Both the position numbers and the translations under genes were made by a program. From Hydrangea macrophylla (Eukaryota; Streptophyta; Magnoliopsida; Cornales; Hydrangeaceae), in NCBI GenBank assembly GCA_033977485.1, contig CM066987.1:54392533-54456532 (forward strand): DNA of 64,000 bases, in the 5' to 3' direction. Numbering within the stretch: the stretch's first letter is position 1; each line of letters begins with the position of its first letter. Shown here one piece after another: positions 10,756 to 22,340 of this stretch. Under the pieces are notes generated by a model. It did not search any database. It saw only the letters and a program-made list of their open reading frames with translations, and was not told the DNA's origin.

Positions 10756-12393
10756 CTAGAAGTTTCTCTTCAAATCTTTATACATTTTTGTTCCTCCTGG
10801 GTGTACTGTCAGTCTCGATTTATGTGCTTCTTCAAGAATATCTCTTCTCAAATTTCCTGAATTTGGCACATACAATCTGTCTCGACATCTGTACCCTCCA
10901 TCGGCCCCAACCTTCCATTCTGTCGGGTCCTTCTCTAACATCTTTGCGAACCATACTTGAAATTTCTCATCTTCCTTTTGGGCTTCGATGATTCGACTCA
11001 CAAGTGTTGGTTGTACCATGAGGCATCCAAAGTGTTGCCCGACACTTCCCTCAGAAATCTGCATATCAAATTCTGCGATTGTCTCCAAGGCTTTCCATTC
11101 CCTCAACATCAATGAAGCAATCTTTCCTCGAGGTTTCCGACTTAGGGCGTCAGCGACTACATTAGCCTTACCAGGGTGGTACTCTAATGTAAAGTCATAG
11201 TCCTTGATCAGTTCCATCCATCGACGTTGCCTCATGTTTAACTCCTTCTGAGTAAACAAATACTTAAGTCTCTTGTGGTCTGAGAACAAATCAAACTTCT
11301 CCCCATAGAGGTAGTGTCTCCAGATCTTAAGTGTGAACACAACTGCTGCCAGTTCCAAATCATGAGTTGGGTAATTCAATTCATTCGGCTTCAATTGTCG
11401 TGAACCATAGGCTATAACCTTTCCATCTTGCATAAGAACGCATCGCAGTCCTTAATAAGAGGCGTCACTGAAAATAGTGAATTTCTCACCATCCTTTGGT
11501 ATTGCGAGTACTGGCGCTATTGTCAGTCTTTCTTTCAACTCCAGAAAGGCGCGTTCATGCTTGTCAGTCCATTCAAACTTCAAATCCTTCTTAGTTAAAC
11601 TAGTTAACGGGGCTGCTATCTTTGAGAAACCCTCTACAAATCTCCGATAGTAACCAGCTAGTCCCAGGAAACTTCTGACTTCTGTAGCATTGGTCGGCCG
11701 AGTCCAATTTGCCACGGCATCGGTCTTTGAGGAGTCAACTATGATTCCTTGTTGTGAGATCACATGCCCAAGGAACTTAACTTCTTGAAGCCAGAATTCA
11801 CACTTGTTGAATTTAGCATATAGGCGGTGATCTTTGAGAGTCTGCAACGCGATCCGTAGATGTTGCTCATGCTCTTCCTCTGACTTGGAATAGATCAAAA
11901 TATCATCAATAAAGACAATAACGTATTAATCCAAATAGGGCTTGAATACTCTGTTCATCAAGTCCATAAACACAGCCGGGGCATTCGTCATCCCAAACAG
12001 CATCACTAAGAACTCATAGTGTCCGTACCTCGTCCTGAAAGCAGTCTTAGGTATGTCTTCCTTCCGCACTCTCAACTGGTGATACCCTGACCGTAGATCA
12101 ATCTTAGAAAAGGTCGTGGCTCCTTGCAACTGATCAAACAGATCGTCTATCTGAGGTAAAGGATACTTATTCTTGATAGTAACCTTATTCAGTTCTCGGT
12201 AGTCAATACACAACCGCATTGACCCATCCTTCTTCTTCACGAATAATACTGGTGCTCCCCAGGGTGAAGTACTTGGACGAACAAAACCCAACTTCTCTAG
12301 TTCTTGAACTTGTTCCTTCAGCTCCAGTAGCTCTGTAGGGGCCATCCTGTAGGGAACTTTGGTTATAGGTCGAGTACCTGGCACCAATTCCAC
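10756..12393 (-). pseudogene. pol: Reverse transcriptase and RNase H of element D, three in-frame stops
   Basis: A single frame homologous to 56400-58060 of element J. RT fingers and palm come first (LCIDYRELN, then [14 protein letters not shown]), followed by the catalytic F-I-D-D just after stop TAA 11926-11928. RNase H begins with SDASY and is cut by TAA 11452-11454. The H2C2 start of integrase ends at TAG 10756-10758. Compared with J the stops replace Gln, Gln and Trp codons. The upstream end is the deletion junction, where the frame differs by one base from gag, so RT cannot be made as a gag-pol fusion. Confidence 0.9.
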
Positions 12394-12401
12394 ACAGAAT
12401 T

Positions 12402-12917
12402 CTATGTCCCTCTCTCTCTCTTGTCCTTCTCTTCTTCAGGGAAATACTTCTCGAGAAACCTTTCCTTGAACACCACCCACGACATTCTCCTTGCAGCTTC
12501 TTCCCCTATGGTCGCCTTTTCAGCATCCCACCAATCAGCCACCGCATAAGTCAGCTGAAAGATAGCTAGACGCTTCTTCTCCAGATCCGTGCACTCTATG
12601 GTCTCAAAGATACGCTCCATCTGGCGTAGCCACTATTCCGCTTGCCAAGGTTCATCAGTCCCAGCAAAATACTCAGGTCGCAGAGCGTGAAACTCCTTGA
12701 GAAGCTTGTCTCCAGTCTGGTGGGCTTGCCTCCCATTCCCGTTATGATTCCCATTCTGATTATTGTTCCTTGTGTTCTGATCGCTAACCCTCTCCAACCT
12801 CTTTACAAAAGCCTCAAACATTCTGATTGGATCTACTACCGGGGGTGCAGCTTCAATAACGGGACAATTCCTGAGATTTCTTCCAGCCATATGATCGAGA
12901 GAACGATACTTATCCAT
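12402..12917 (-). pseudogene. gag: Truncated gag of element D
   Basis: The frame starts at ATG 12917 or, by comparison with J, at the MAGRN methionine ten codons in. It covers the N-terminal and central gag (WWDAEKATIG, FLEKYFP), with TAG 12633-12635 where J has a Gln codon. It stops at 12402 because a deletion joins gag straight to RT. The gag C-terminus, both zinc knuckles and the protease present in J (about 55245-56395) are gone. Confidence 0.9.
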
Positions 12918-13070
12918 TGATCAATAAGAATACGGTCAACCTCTCGAGAAGAAAGAAAATTCTCAATGATAGAAAGCGACAAAACACAGAATGAAGTCGA
13001 ACTATCTTATCTTAATTCTATCTTAACGGTAGATCCTACGTGTCTTGGACAATTGGTCGAGCCATAACCT

Positions 13071-13084
13071 GGCTCTGATACCAA
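13071..13084 (-). promoter_or_regulatory. Initiator-Met tRNA primer-binding site, element D
   Basis: The minus strand reads TTGGTATCAGAGCC a few bases downstream of the 5' LTR end. It is the standard primer site complementary to tRNA-iMet, shared with H and J. Confidence 0.93.
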
Positions 13085-13689
13085 AAAGCCTGTCACGCCC
13101 CGACGTAGCATAATTCAGGAAAGCATTTAATTTCCTTTATGGACTCGTAGGTCGTGACAAGTGAGTATGACCAATTGTCCCTGCAACAAATAACTTAAAA
13201 ACATTTCTAAAGAAAAGATACTAATAAACATAAGCTCCGAAATAAAACTTACTAAAACTATTACATAAGTTCAGGTCTTAGGCACAAACGCCCTTATTCA
13301 AATGTCTAAAACCAGTTTATTACAACCCCAAATTAAAAGATAGGAAAATATAAAATAGCCTCCTGGAAAGTCCCCTGCCTCTAACTAGCATAGTCGAAAT
13401 ACCCTAGCTGCTCCTGACCCTGAAAATCTGGACATACAGTCCAGGACGCATCAACGCCGTCAGCTTATGCAAGCTGGTGAGCAAAATAAACAAGTGCTCG
13501 CAATGTATATATAAGCATATAAACAACAGTGCAAATTAACTTTAAAAGCAATAGATTCAAGGTTCCAATTCCAACATAAGTCACGGGGGAATAAAGTAAG
13601 CAATAAATATGCGACCGTGTATGTACAATGTAACATCTCATCTTTCTGACCCTTTTCTCTCAACAAGACTCGACTCAACCAAACCATTA

Positions 13690-14100
13690 CCTCAGATACC
13701 AGGAATACTATCCGATCGATATCTAAGTCGAACACAACACTATCGCCTCCAATACCAGGAATAATATCCGATCAATATTGAGGCTGCACACCACGCTATT
13801 GCCTCAGATACCAGGAATAATATCCGATCGATATCTGGGTCAATCACGACCAACCATCGCTTCGGATACCAGGAATAATATCCGATCGATATTCCAAACG
13901 AGCGCCTTAGATACCAGGAATAATATCCGATCGATATCTAAGTCGTACTCAATACCATTGCTTCGGATACCAGGAATAATATCCGATCGATATCCGAAAC
14001 GAGCGCCTTAGATACCGGGAATAATATCCGATCGATATCTAAGCCGTACTCAACACTGTCGCCTACAATACCAGGAATAATATCCAATCGATATTGAGGT
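13690..14100 (-). repeat. Eight-unit hairpin tandem array in 5' LTR of D
   Basis: Second copy of the array at 7536-7945, with the same unit number and the same order of stem types. One unit here has its right arm altered, which weakens that stem. Confidence 0.9.
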
Positions 14101-14570
14101 CGCACATCAGACCGCCACTCTTTACTCTTTTCACTCTTTCTCACACACCATGCATGTCGACTCCACCTCAACCCTATCATGCATGTCAATGTCCATGAAA
14201 TGTAACACCAAACAAAAGTACGAGAAATCAAGTCTTTTTATTTTTATCCTTCTTTATTAACAAGGTACAATGTACTTAGAATCATTGAGTTAGCAGCCAC
14301 AATATAAATTATCAAGTCATATATGAAACAAGAGGTAAATTCATCAAAAACTACCTTAATACGCTTTTTACAGCTACTAGTACACAAGCAGATCCATTTT
14401 AAAGCTTAAAGCAATGCCCTTAAAAATGAGTTATAATTTTTATGGATGAATTACACATTAAAAGAAAGGTCTTTGAGTCTAGTTTCCAACACTTCGAACG
14501 GTGCGCGTTTTCGAGTTTCCTAGAGGAAGTTATGTCCGTTTTAGTAAAAGCCGTCAATGCTGAAAAATGT

Positions 14571-14660
14571 CAATCGATTGACAAAAGTGTCAATCGATTG
14601 AATGACATGTCAATCGATTGGAACACATGTCAATCGATTGGATATGTTTCCAATCGATTG
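14571..14660. repeat. Five CAATCGATTG palindromes, 5' LTR of D
   Basis: Same five-copy cluster as 8417-8506, all copies perfect. Confidence 0.95.
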
Positions 14661-15818
14661 GTATCAGCAGTTTCTCCCCTGTTACGAATTTGAAGCCTGT
14701 TCTTGACCCATTTCTCAATTCTGTTCCAACCAAGACATGTAATATATGGATTTCTTCGTTTTTCCGCATAGATTAAGAATACGCGATCGATTTTAACTAA
14801 TTTCAATCGTAGCTCTCGAATTTCACGTAAAACCGAGAGGTGACAAAACTTTAAATCAATGGTACGTCGCGATACGGATGAATTAACCCCTAGTATTCGA
14901 ACCACAGCTTATTGGGACTAAGATCTTTCATTCCCAATTCACAGAATTGATTTTGGTTAACTTTTGCAAAACTCCATTTTTAAGCTTCCATGGTGTATCT
15001 ATATATATACACATGTATACACACATATATGAACTGAAATATACATATATAAACATGGCGAGTGAGTTTATAATACTCACAGAGGTGATAAAGGACTACA
15101 ATTTGAGACCGAGAATTTCCGCCGAGAATTCCGTCGTTAGAAATTTCTTCCCGTCTTCCTCTCTTGATTGTGATATATAAACATGACTATGTATGTGTTT
15201 GTGTATGTATATAATATATAATCTGTATATGTGTGTGTGTGTGTGTTGTTCTTTAAGAGAGGAAGAGAAATTTGAGAGAGAATTAGAGAGAGTTTAGAGG
15301 GAGATTGAGAGTAACAGTGAGAGTGAATGAGAGAGATGAGAGTCTGATACACATACATATACTGTATGTGTTTTGGGCTCCAAGCAATTCCCAGGAATTG
15401 CACGGTGTGGTTGAGCTCACGTGCTCCCACACCTAAGTCGCGGTACAAACGCAGCTTAAAACAAAAACTGGTATTTTACGGTTGGAAACAAATTGCAGAA
15501 AATTATATTAGTGTAGGAAATAAATTCCCCGTTTGTACAAAAATATAGATATTGTTTTTAAAACCATAGAAATATTTTTCTGTATTTATGGAAATTACAG
15601 TTTGACCCCAGATATATATATCAAAAAGAAATTAAATTGAAATAAACATTTGTTAATGGAAAAGAAATACTGGGTGTTACATCTACACTCGCTATGATCT
15701 TATCCGCTTATTTGTCTAGCCTAAGTGAGAGTTTTCTGCTGGCCGTCGTCCTCACGTGCGTCCCCTGACCAGCCTCTAAGTCTGGTGGTCGGGTAGGACC
15801 AACCTCATAGTCGTATCA

Positions 15819-16261
15819 GTTGTTCCCCATTTCAAAGTTTTGGTTAGAGGCATCGCCTGGGTAAGCTTGGAAATCATCTGTATGGACTTAGGTTCTTGAT
15901 ATGGTTCATCCTGTTGGGCCTGGGCCACCATTACATGGAGTGAACTGAAGCACTTGGGAGTTGAATGAAATAATTAGGCCCAGGTTGTAGTGGTGAGCTT
16001 TAGACTTCGTATGCATTTAATCCGTAGTGACTGATGGGATCCCACCCGTCTCTTCAGGTTGCGTCGATCTAGGAGACTTGAGCAGTAACTGTTCCCAGCC
16101 ATCGTATCCTAAGTGATCTGAGTCGTCTATGTTTTTTTTATAAATATGGAGCACATGTCTCTTCTTTTTCCTCACTAGTGCGTACTAAACCTTGAAAAAT
16201 TGTTTGTGCCCTGTTCATACTCCCTTCCTTGAAGATTTTGCCTCCAACTCTCAGCTTTTAC
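15819..16261 (-). other. 3' internal end of element C
   Basis: A C-rich polypurine complement (15819-15830) abuts the LTR, and the sequence is then similar to 2539-2600 of element B. No coding on the minus strand. The antisense ORF start codon is at 16262 on the plus strand. Confidence 0.6.
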
Positions 16262-16270
16262 ATGGCCTAC

Positions 16271-19012
16271 TGAGAAGCAATGAATATTGTATATTCATGT
16301 GCTAATATAATAGATATAGTGCTCATTTAATTCCCAAATTCCTAGTTTTACATGCATTTTGAAATTAATATGATTTCATGATGATGTCACTCAAATGCGT
16401 GTAATTAGGTGCTTTTACATGTTTTAGATACTTAGGTGAAAATGAAGTTGAAATAATACAATAAAAGGAAGAAAAGAAGCAGCAAACTACAGGAGCAACT
16501 GTGAAAAAGGGCATTTTTGTCATTTTAAACTTCAACATTTGAAGTTGGTTCAAAAATAGAAAATATAATTCTACGAGTTAGCGACAGGTGGCCTCAAGTT
16601 TGAGGTCAATCCAAAGTCCGAGTAGTGAGATATGCCAATTCTCCCATCAGCGCACAAAGCAGTGAAAAAAAAATATAAAAGCTGTGAAATTTTCATACTT
16701 GGTGTCAAACTTCAATTAATGCACATGACTCCACATGTTTCATTTGTTGATTTGTTAAAACCCTACACATGGAATCTAAGGGACCATCCCACTTATTAAG
16801 GTCTTAGCAAAAGAAAAAAAAAAGACAAAGAAAGAAAAACCAAACATAAGGAAAAATGGGCAAGGCAATTAATGCCTGAAAGTGACGTTTATACATGTAT
16901 GTAACAGGAAGGGAAAATGTTTCTTCCCCTCTCTCTTTCGGCAAATAACCACACCTCAGATAAATTTAAAGACTGTGCAAGAGGTTGAAAAATGGACCAA
17001 GATTCACTCTCAGCTCCATCGATTACTCTGTTCACTGACGATCGTATTGACGAATCGTCCCCTCCTTCAATCAACAAGGCAAGAGATCTTTTCCTATAAG
17101 TACAAGCATCAGGAGACACACACAGACAAAAGGAGAAGGAGAGAAAACCATAGGAAGAACTCCATAGCCAAAGTTACCATGTGAGCTTTTCATAGTGTCC
17201 TTAGGAGTAGAAACTTAAGGTTTTCTTTGTTTGATTTTGTTCTAAAAGTTGTAAAGATCTTCTTTTCTGTAAATTTTTTTTTATTTCAATTTCAAGTTCT
17301 GTAAGAAAACTTTGGTTACTAGATTCCCTAAATATTTGTTTTCTTGTAGCTCCTTGGTTAATTTGAAGTAGAAAAGCACCTTTATTGAAGTTTTGATTGC
17401 AAAACCCAAAGTCTCTGTAAAAATCTTCAACTACTGTACGAAAGATTTTAGTGTTCTAAATGTTTTTAAGATAATTAATAGTTACATACCATCCCTATTA
17501 TAGCTTTGAAACCTCAAATTTTCAATTTTTTCCAACAAAATTTCATTCACTATAAGACAAAATTTTCAATTAAATTATGGATTTCTGTGCTACGTAGTTC
17601 TTATAATCACCTATTAGAATACCAAGATTACCCAAAATAACCATATTCCATTCCCAAGTTAGATTAGGATTTGGTTTGGCCTTACATGTGTTCTAGGAGT
17701 TCATCCACTATGACCCAGCAAGAACTCAAGGCTGAAGGTGTAGTAGCTAATTTTAATGTAATATTTCAGTTCATTTATGTTTTATAAGCATAGTTGTACT
17801 AAACTTCGTTATTTTGAAGAAAAAGTATATTACAACCAGTTTCTTCTCTTTTCTTGGTATTATGAACCTTAATCTTAATTAGATGGTGATTGTTTACACC
17901 TACTTAATTTTTTTTTAAAATTTATTTCGATGATGGCTTTAATTCCAAAAATGTTAGGCTAGACCTTTAATTGGGAATGTGCAATAAAAATTTAGAAATC
18001 ACAACTTCTGCGCACTAATCTTAAATTAGCAAATTTATCCAGATGGGTTGTATTTTCATTTCTAGCCAAACATAATTGTGGTTTATGAATATTTAACATA
18101 TTTATATCCTATAGCCATATTGGACTTCAAATGATTACGTATTTGAGATAAGAATTTAATTCTGTGAATTGTCAAACTATGCCATTTGTCAGAAAAGAAA
18201 AAAAAAACACCTAGCATACAAAATAATTTATTTAATAAAGTTTATATTTCAAGTATGTGTATATATATATATTTCTATCCATTAATAGACCAGCAATCGT
18301 GTAGTGGCAGAGTGGTGGAGACTGAGCACCAAATAACCCACTTCCGCGGGCTTGAGTTGGAATGGCTTCTGCCCGATTGCCTCTTTATTTTTCTTTAAAT
18401 CAAATATCGTCGTTTCAGATCAAACATGACACACTTGATATGACTTTAACTGTTATAAGTTTATTTTTAAATAAAGAATTACTCTGTGGTCTAAAATGCC
18501 AAATCATTTTCAAAAGCATAGGAGTTGTGTGTTTTAGTGTTGGTTTGCATATTTTCAATCCCTTTAAATCATTTTTTCCAAGTTAATTAGTATTTCCTAT
18601 TTTTAGATAACTTAAATTAAATATTTGTATTATTTCCATCTTTCGTTATAATAAAATCCAAAAAGTTCATTTCATGTAAACCTAGCTATTATCTCATTTT
18701 CTTTATTTTCTTACTAACATCTTAGCTAGTTTATTTTTAATGTGTTGTGTTAAAATCTTCACCGTAAACTACTCGAATAAATAGCTTGTTTATTAACTTT
18801 ACTGCAAAAATTTAAAAACTAGTAGTTTTGGAAAAGCACCCAAAAATCCTTCATCATTTATTTTTTTTTAAGGATGAAATAGTTACTTTCTATCTCAAAA
18901 ATCCTTTTACCGTTCACTGTGGGTTCGACCTAGTCTTACCAGAACATTATTACTTGTACGATCACCTACACTTGGGTATTAATAAGAAAACGTGTTAGTA
19001 CAGACGGCGTCA
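16271..19012 (+). repeat. 5' LTR of element E
   Basis: 2742 bp, matched by 29635-32531 along its length. It includes the SINE-like block at 18301-18400. No gene inside; the open frames here are fortuitous. Confidence 0.92.
18301..18400 (+). repeat. SINE-like block in 5' LTR of E
   Basis: About 100 bp with a pol III A-box-like TGGCAGAGTGG, a B-box-like segment about 40 bp downstream (clearer in the other LTR as GAGTTCGAACC) and a T-rich end. This is the layout of a tRNA-derived SINE, but no flanking duplication was found. Confidence 0.4.
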
Positions 19013-19018
19013 AGTTTT

Positions 19019-19036
19019 TGGCGCCGTTGCCGGGGA
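19019..19036 (+). promoter_or_regulatory. Primer-binding site of element E
   Basis: TGGCGCCGTTGCCGGGGA seven bases after the LTR, the primer site typical of Athila elements (tRNA-Asp by family knowledge). Confidence 0.9.
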
Positions 19037-19206
19037 ACGGCTTAAAAAGAGAAAAAAAAAATTAAGTTAGGTTTAAAACTATTTCTCCCTCTATATATAT
19101 ACACATACCTACTCTAAAAGTTTTTTCTAATCCACAACATCAAGAAGAAGATGAGAATATTGAAGAAGTTCATGCTATTGAATGTCTATCATGAGAATAT
19201 TTAAAC

Positions 19207-20240
19207 TTGACTTATTATAATGATCTAGTAGAATCTGTTATTAATAACTCTATTCAGAAGCTAGACAGTAATAATCTACAAAAACATCTTATGAGTCAAG
19301 TATGTTTTAATGAAGACTCAACAAAAGAAATAATTCAAGAAGCAATGTGGACCACATATTTTGAACCTTTACCACCAAAGACTACATTAACACTTCCATC
19401 TAATCTAAAAACTCCATAGTTGGAATTAAAAGAACTCCCTAAAGAGCTTAAATATACTTTCCTTGCTAGCAATGATACTTATCCCGTAGTAATATCATCT
19501 CTTCTATACCCCAGTCAAGAAAATAAACTCATTAGTATGTTTCAGAAGCATAAAAGTGTCATTGGTTGGTGTATAGCAGATTTAAAAAGATTAAGCCCTT
19601 CAATATGCACTCACAACATATATCTTGAAGATAATGCTAAAACCTTAAGAGAAATGCAAAGAAGACTTAATCCTATTATGCAGGAGTTAGTTAAGAAAGG
19701 AAGTTCTCAAACTACTTGATATGGGCATTATATATTCTATATTCTGATAGTAAATGGTTAAGTCCAACACAAGTTGTGCCCAAAAAAGCAGAAATTACAG
19801 TTGTTCCTAATTCTAAGGGAGAATTAATTCCCACTCGTGTCACTACTGGATGGTGTGTGTGTATAGACTACAGGAAACTTAATGATGTAACCCGTAAGGA
19901 CCAAATTCCTTTACCTTTTATGGATCGAATGTTAGAAAGGATAGCGGGCTATAAGTATTACTGTTTTCTAGATAGTTATAGTAGTTACAATCAAATAGAG
20001 ATCGCACCTCAAGATCTTAATAAAACTACTTTCACATGTCCATTTGAAACTTTCGCCTACCACAGAATGCCCTTTAGTCATTGCAACGCACATGCGAGCT
20101 TTCAAAGGTGTATGCTAACTATTTTTAATGATATGGTAGAAAAGAATTTGAAAGTTTTTATGGATGATTTTTCAAATTTTGGCAAATCCTATGATGATTG
20201 CCTTAGCAATCTTCAGAAAGTTCTCCAGAGATGTGAATAA
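19207..20240 (+). pseudogene. pol: Athila-type reverse transcriptase, element E
   Basis: The pre-RT linker (ELKELPKELKYTFLASN) follows TAG 19417-19419. The fingers region follows, with two frame changes near 19705-19730, then the palm. The motifs VCIDYRKLND, FLDSYSSYNQIEIAP, FTCPFETFAYHRMPF and catalytic F-M-D-D are all typical of Athila. Just upstream (about 19156-19206) is more of the same linker frame with a stop. Only about 140 bp separates the primer site from this linker, so gag and protease have been removed. The RT ends at TGA 20238-20240 with the connection domain shifted. Confidence 0.88.
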
Positions 20241-22340
20241 CAATGTTCAGTTTTAAATTGAAAAAAATATCATTTTATGGTCACTAAAGGTATTGTCTTA
20301 GGACACATTATTTCTGAAAATGGGATACAGGTAGACAAAGTCAAAATAGATCTTACCTATATCCTCCACTGTAAAAGGCATCCGTTCATTCTTAGGACAT
20401 GTAGGTTTTTATCGCCGATTCATAAAAAAATTTAGTACTATTTTTAGGCCTTTATGTCAATTATTGGTCAAAGACACACCTTTTGAATGAACTAACGAAC
20501 GTCAAAACTCCTTTTAGCAATTAAAAGAGCATCTCACTACTGCACCTATTATGCAATCTCCTGATTAGAGCTTACCATTTGAATTAATGTATGATGCAAG
20601 CTACTTTGCCATTGGAGTTGTCCTAGGGCATAGAAAGGATAAAAAGCCGTCAGTTATATACTACGCCAGGAGGACTCTGGATAGTGCTCAAATGAACTAC
20701 TCAATTACTGAAAATTATTACTAGCCGTGGTATTCGCCCTTAATAAATTTAGGCAATACTTGATTGGTTCCTCTATCTGTTTTACGGACCATTCAGCTCT
20801 AAAATATCTTCTTTCAGAAGACACTAAGCCTAGGCTTATTAGGTGGATACTCCTACTATGGGAATTTAATCTAATAATTAAAGATAAAAAAGGAGTAGAA
20901 AATGTGGTAGATGATCATTTATCCCGTCTCACTTTTGAGGGAAATAATAGTGAACCCTTACCTATTCAAGACTATTTTCCTGATGAACAGTTCTTTTTTG
21001 TGGCTTCTTTGCCATGGTATGCTGATCTTGTTAATTATTTAGTAACTAAAAAAATACCAAGCACTTGGTCATCATCAGATAAAAAGAGATTCCTAGCTAT
21101 TGCTAGACATTTCTACTTTGATGACCCATATCTGTTCAAATATTGTGCCGATCAGGTAATTAGGAAATGTGTTCCTAATGAAGAAATCGAAAATGTACTC
21201 TTGATGTGTCATTCGTCTTTTTGTGGAGGTTATTTTTCATCCCACCACGGTTTATATTGGCCCACCATGTTTAAAGAGTCATATTTATACTGTAAGGCTT
21301 GTAACCGCTGCCAAATGTTGGGTAGTATTACCAAAAGAAATCAAATGCCAATGACCCCTATTATTACAATTGAAATCTTTGATTGTTGGGGCATTGATTT
21401 TATGGGTCCTTTTTCTCCATCATGCTAGTATGAATATATTTTATTAGCAGTCGAATATGTTTCAAGATGGATAGAAGCTATTCCTACAAGAAAGAATGAT
21501 CACCTTACAGTTATTGCATTTTTAAAAGATTATATACTTTCTTGATTTGGAACTCCAAAGGCAATAATAACTGATCAAGGAACTCATTTCTGTAACAAGC
21601 CATTTGAAAAGTTAATGAAAAGATATGTAGTAACCCATAAGGTGTCGACTGCATACCATCCACAAACAAATGGACAAGCTGAATTAGCTAATAGGCAAAT
21701 TAAGCGTATTCTCGAAAAAAATTGTGAATTCTAATCGTAAAGACTGGTCTTCAAAACTTATTGATACTTTATGGGCATATAAAACTGCTTATAAGACCCA
21801 TTTAGGGATGTCTCCATATAGACCTGTCTATTAAAAAGCATGTTGGAGAACATAAGGCACGTTGGGCTACTAGAACTTTAAATTATAATGTTGAAGGGGG
21901 AGGAATTTTAAGAAAATTATAATTAAGTGAGCTTGAAGAAATTCGTAAAGATACATATGATAACGCATGAATTCATCAAGCAAGAACTAAAATGTATCAT
22001 TATAAGAATCTTTTGCGCAGATACATATGATAACGCATGAATTCATCAAGCAAGAACTAAAATGTATCATTATAAGAATCTTTTGCGCAAAAGATTACCC
22101 CAACGCAAAAAGTTCTATTATATGACTCAAGACTACATCTTTTTAGAGGAAAGATGAAATCTCAATGGACTTGTCCGTATATAGTAAAAAATGTTTATCC
22201 TTACGGAATTATCGAGATTGAGGACCTAAAGATGGAAATACATTTAAAGTTAATGGGCATAGATTAAAGCCATTTTTAGAAGGATTTGAACCTGAGTTGG
22301 AGTCCATTCATTTGAAGGACCTCAACTATAACTCTCCTTA
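20241..22340 (+). pseudogene. pol: RNase H and integrase remnants of element E
   Basis: Connection and RNase H sequence is scrambled by frameshifts at 20241-20726. A long open stretch then runs 20727-21428 with the RNase H end (FTDHSALKYLL), a tether, and the integrase zinc-binding domain (HHGLYWPTM, C-x2-C). The core has D in GIDFMGP, then TAG 21426-21428, D in ITDQGTHF and E in TNGQAE. Further stops and a 70-bp duplication follow. The residues of a DDE integrase are recognisable, but the gene is dead. Confidence 0.85.
21949..22088 (+). repeat. Perfect 70-bp tandem duplication in integrase of E
   Basis: Units 21949-22018 and 22019-22088 are identical. 70 is not a multiple of 3, so the copy shifts the frame. 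Perfect identity suggests a recent slip or an assembly artefact. Confidence 0.95.

Larger units (their letters stand above)
6937..15681 (-). mobile_element. Tekay (chromodomain) Gypsy retrotransposon (D), internally deleted
   Basis: Two LTRs of about 2.59 kb (6937-9526 and 13091-15681) begin TGTAACACCC and end GGGGCGTGACA on the sense (minus) strand. The duplications TCTAC at 6932-6936 and 15682-15686 match exactly. The order gag, RT, RNase H, integrase, chromodomain and the initiator-Met primer site fit Tekay/Del. The gag C-terminus, zinc knuckles and protease are missing through one deletion near 12402-12412. Four in-frame stops break the rest. The insertion sits inside the 3' LTR of element C. 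Confidence 0.95.
13091..15681 (-). repeat. 5' LTR of element D
   Basis: 2591 bp, partner of 6937-9526 with only scattered differences by eye. The same internal signals recur: hairpin array 13690-14100, palindromes 14571-14660 and the GTGAGT hairpin 15062-15080. Confidence 0.95.
6466..15818 (-). repeat. 3' LTR of element C, split by element D
   Basis: Real LTR sequence is 6466-6936 plus 15682-15818, about 603 bp after removing the duplicated TCTAC. A minus-strand TATAAAAG box sits near 6810-6816. Sequence at 6466-6570 aligns with the right LTR remnant at 37116-37215. Confidence 0.78.

Noticed and set aside
18301..18400. A genuine tRNA gene
   Set aside because: The pol III boxes are present, but the sequence does not fold into a clear cloverleaf with acceptor pairing by eye; SINE-like is the more cautious call.
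19207..22340. Endogenous pararetrovirus
   Set aside because: RT is followed by RNase H and a DDE integrase between LTRs with a target duplication; this is a Gypsy retrotransposon.
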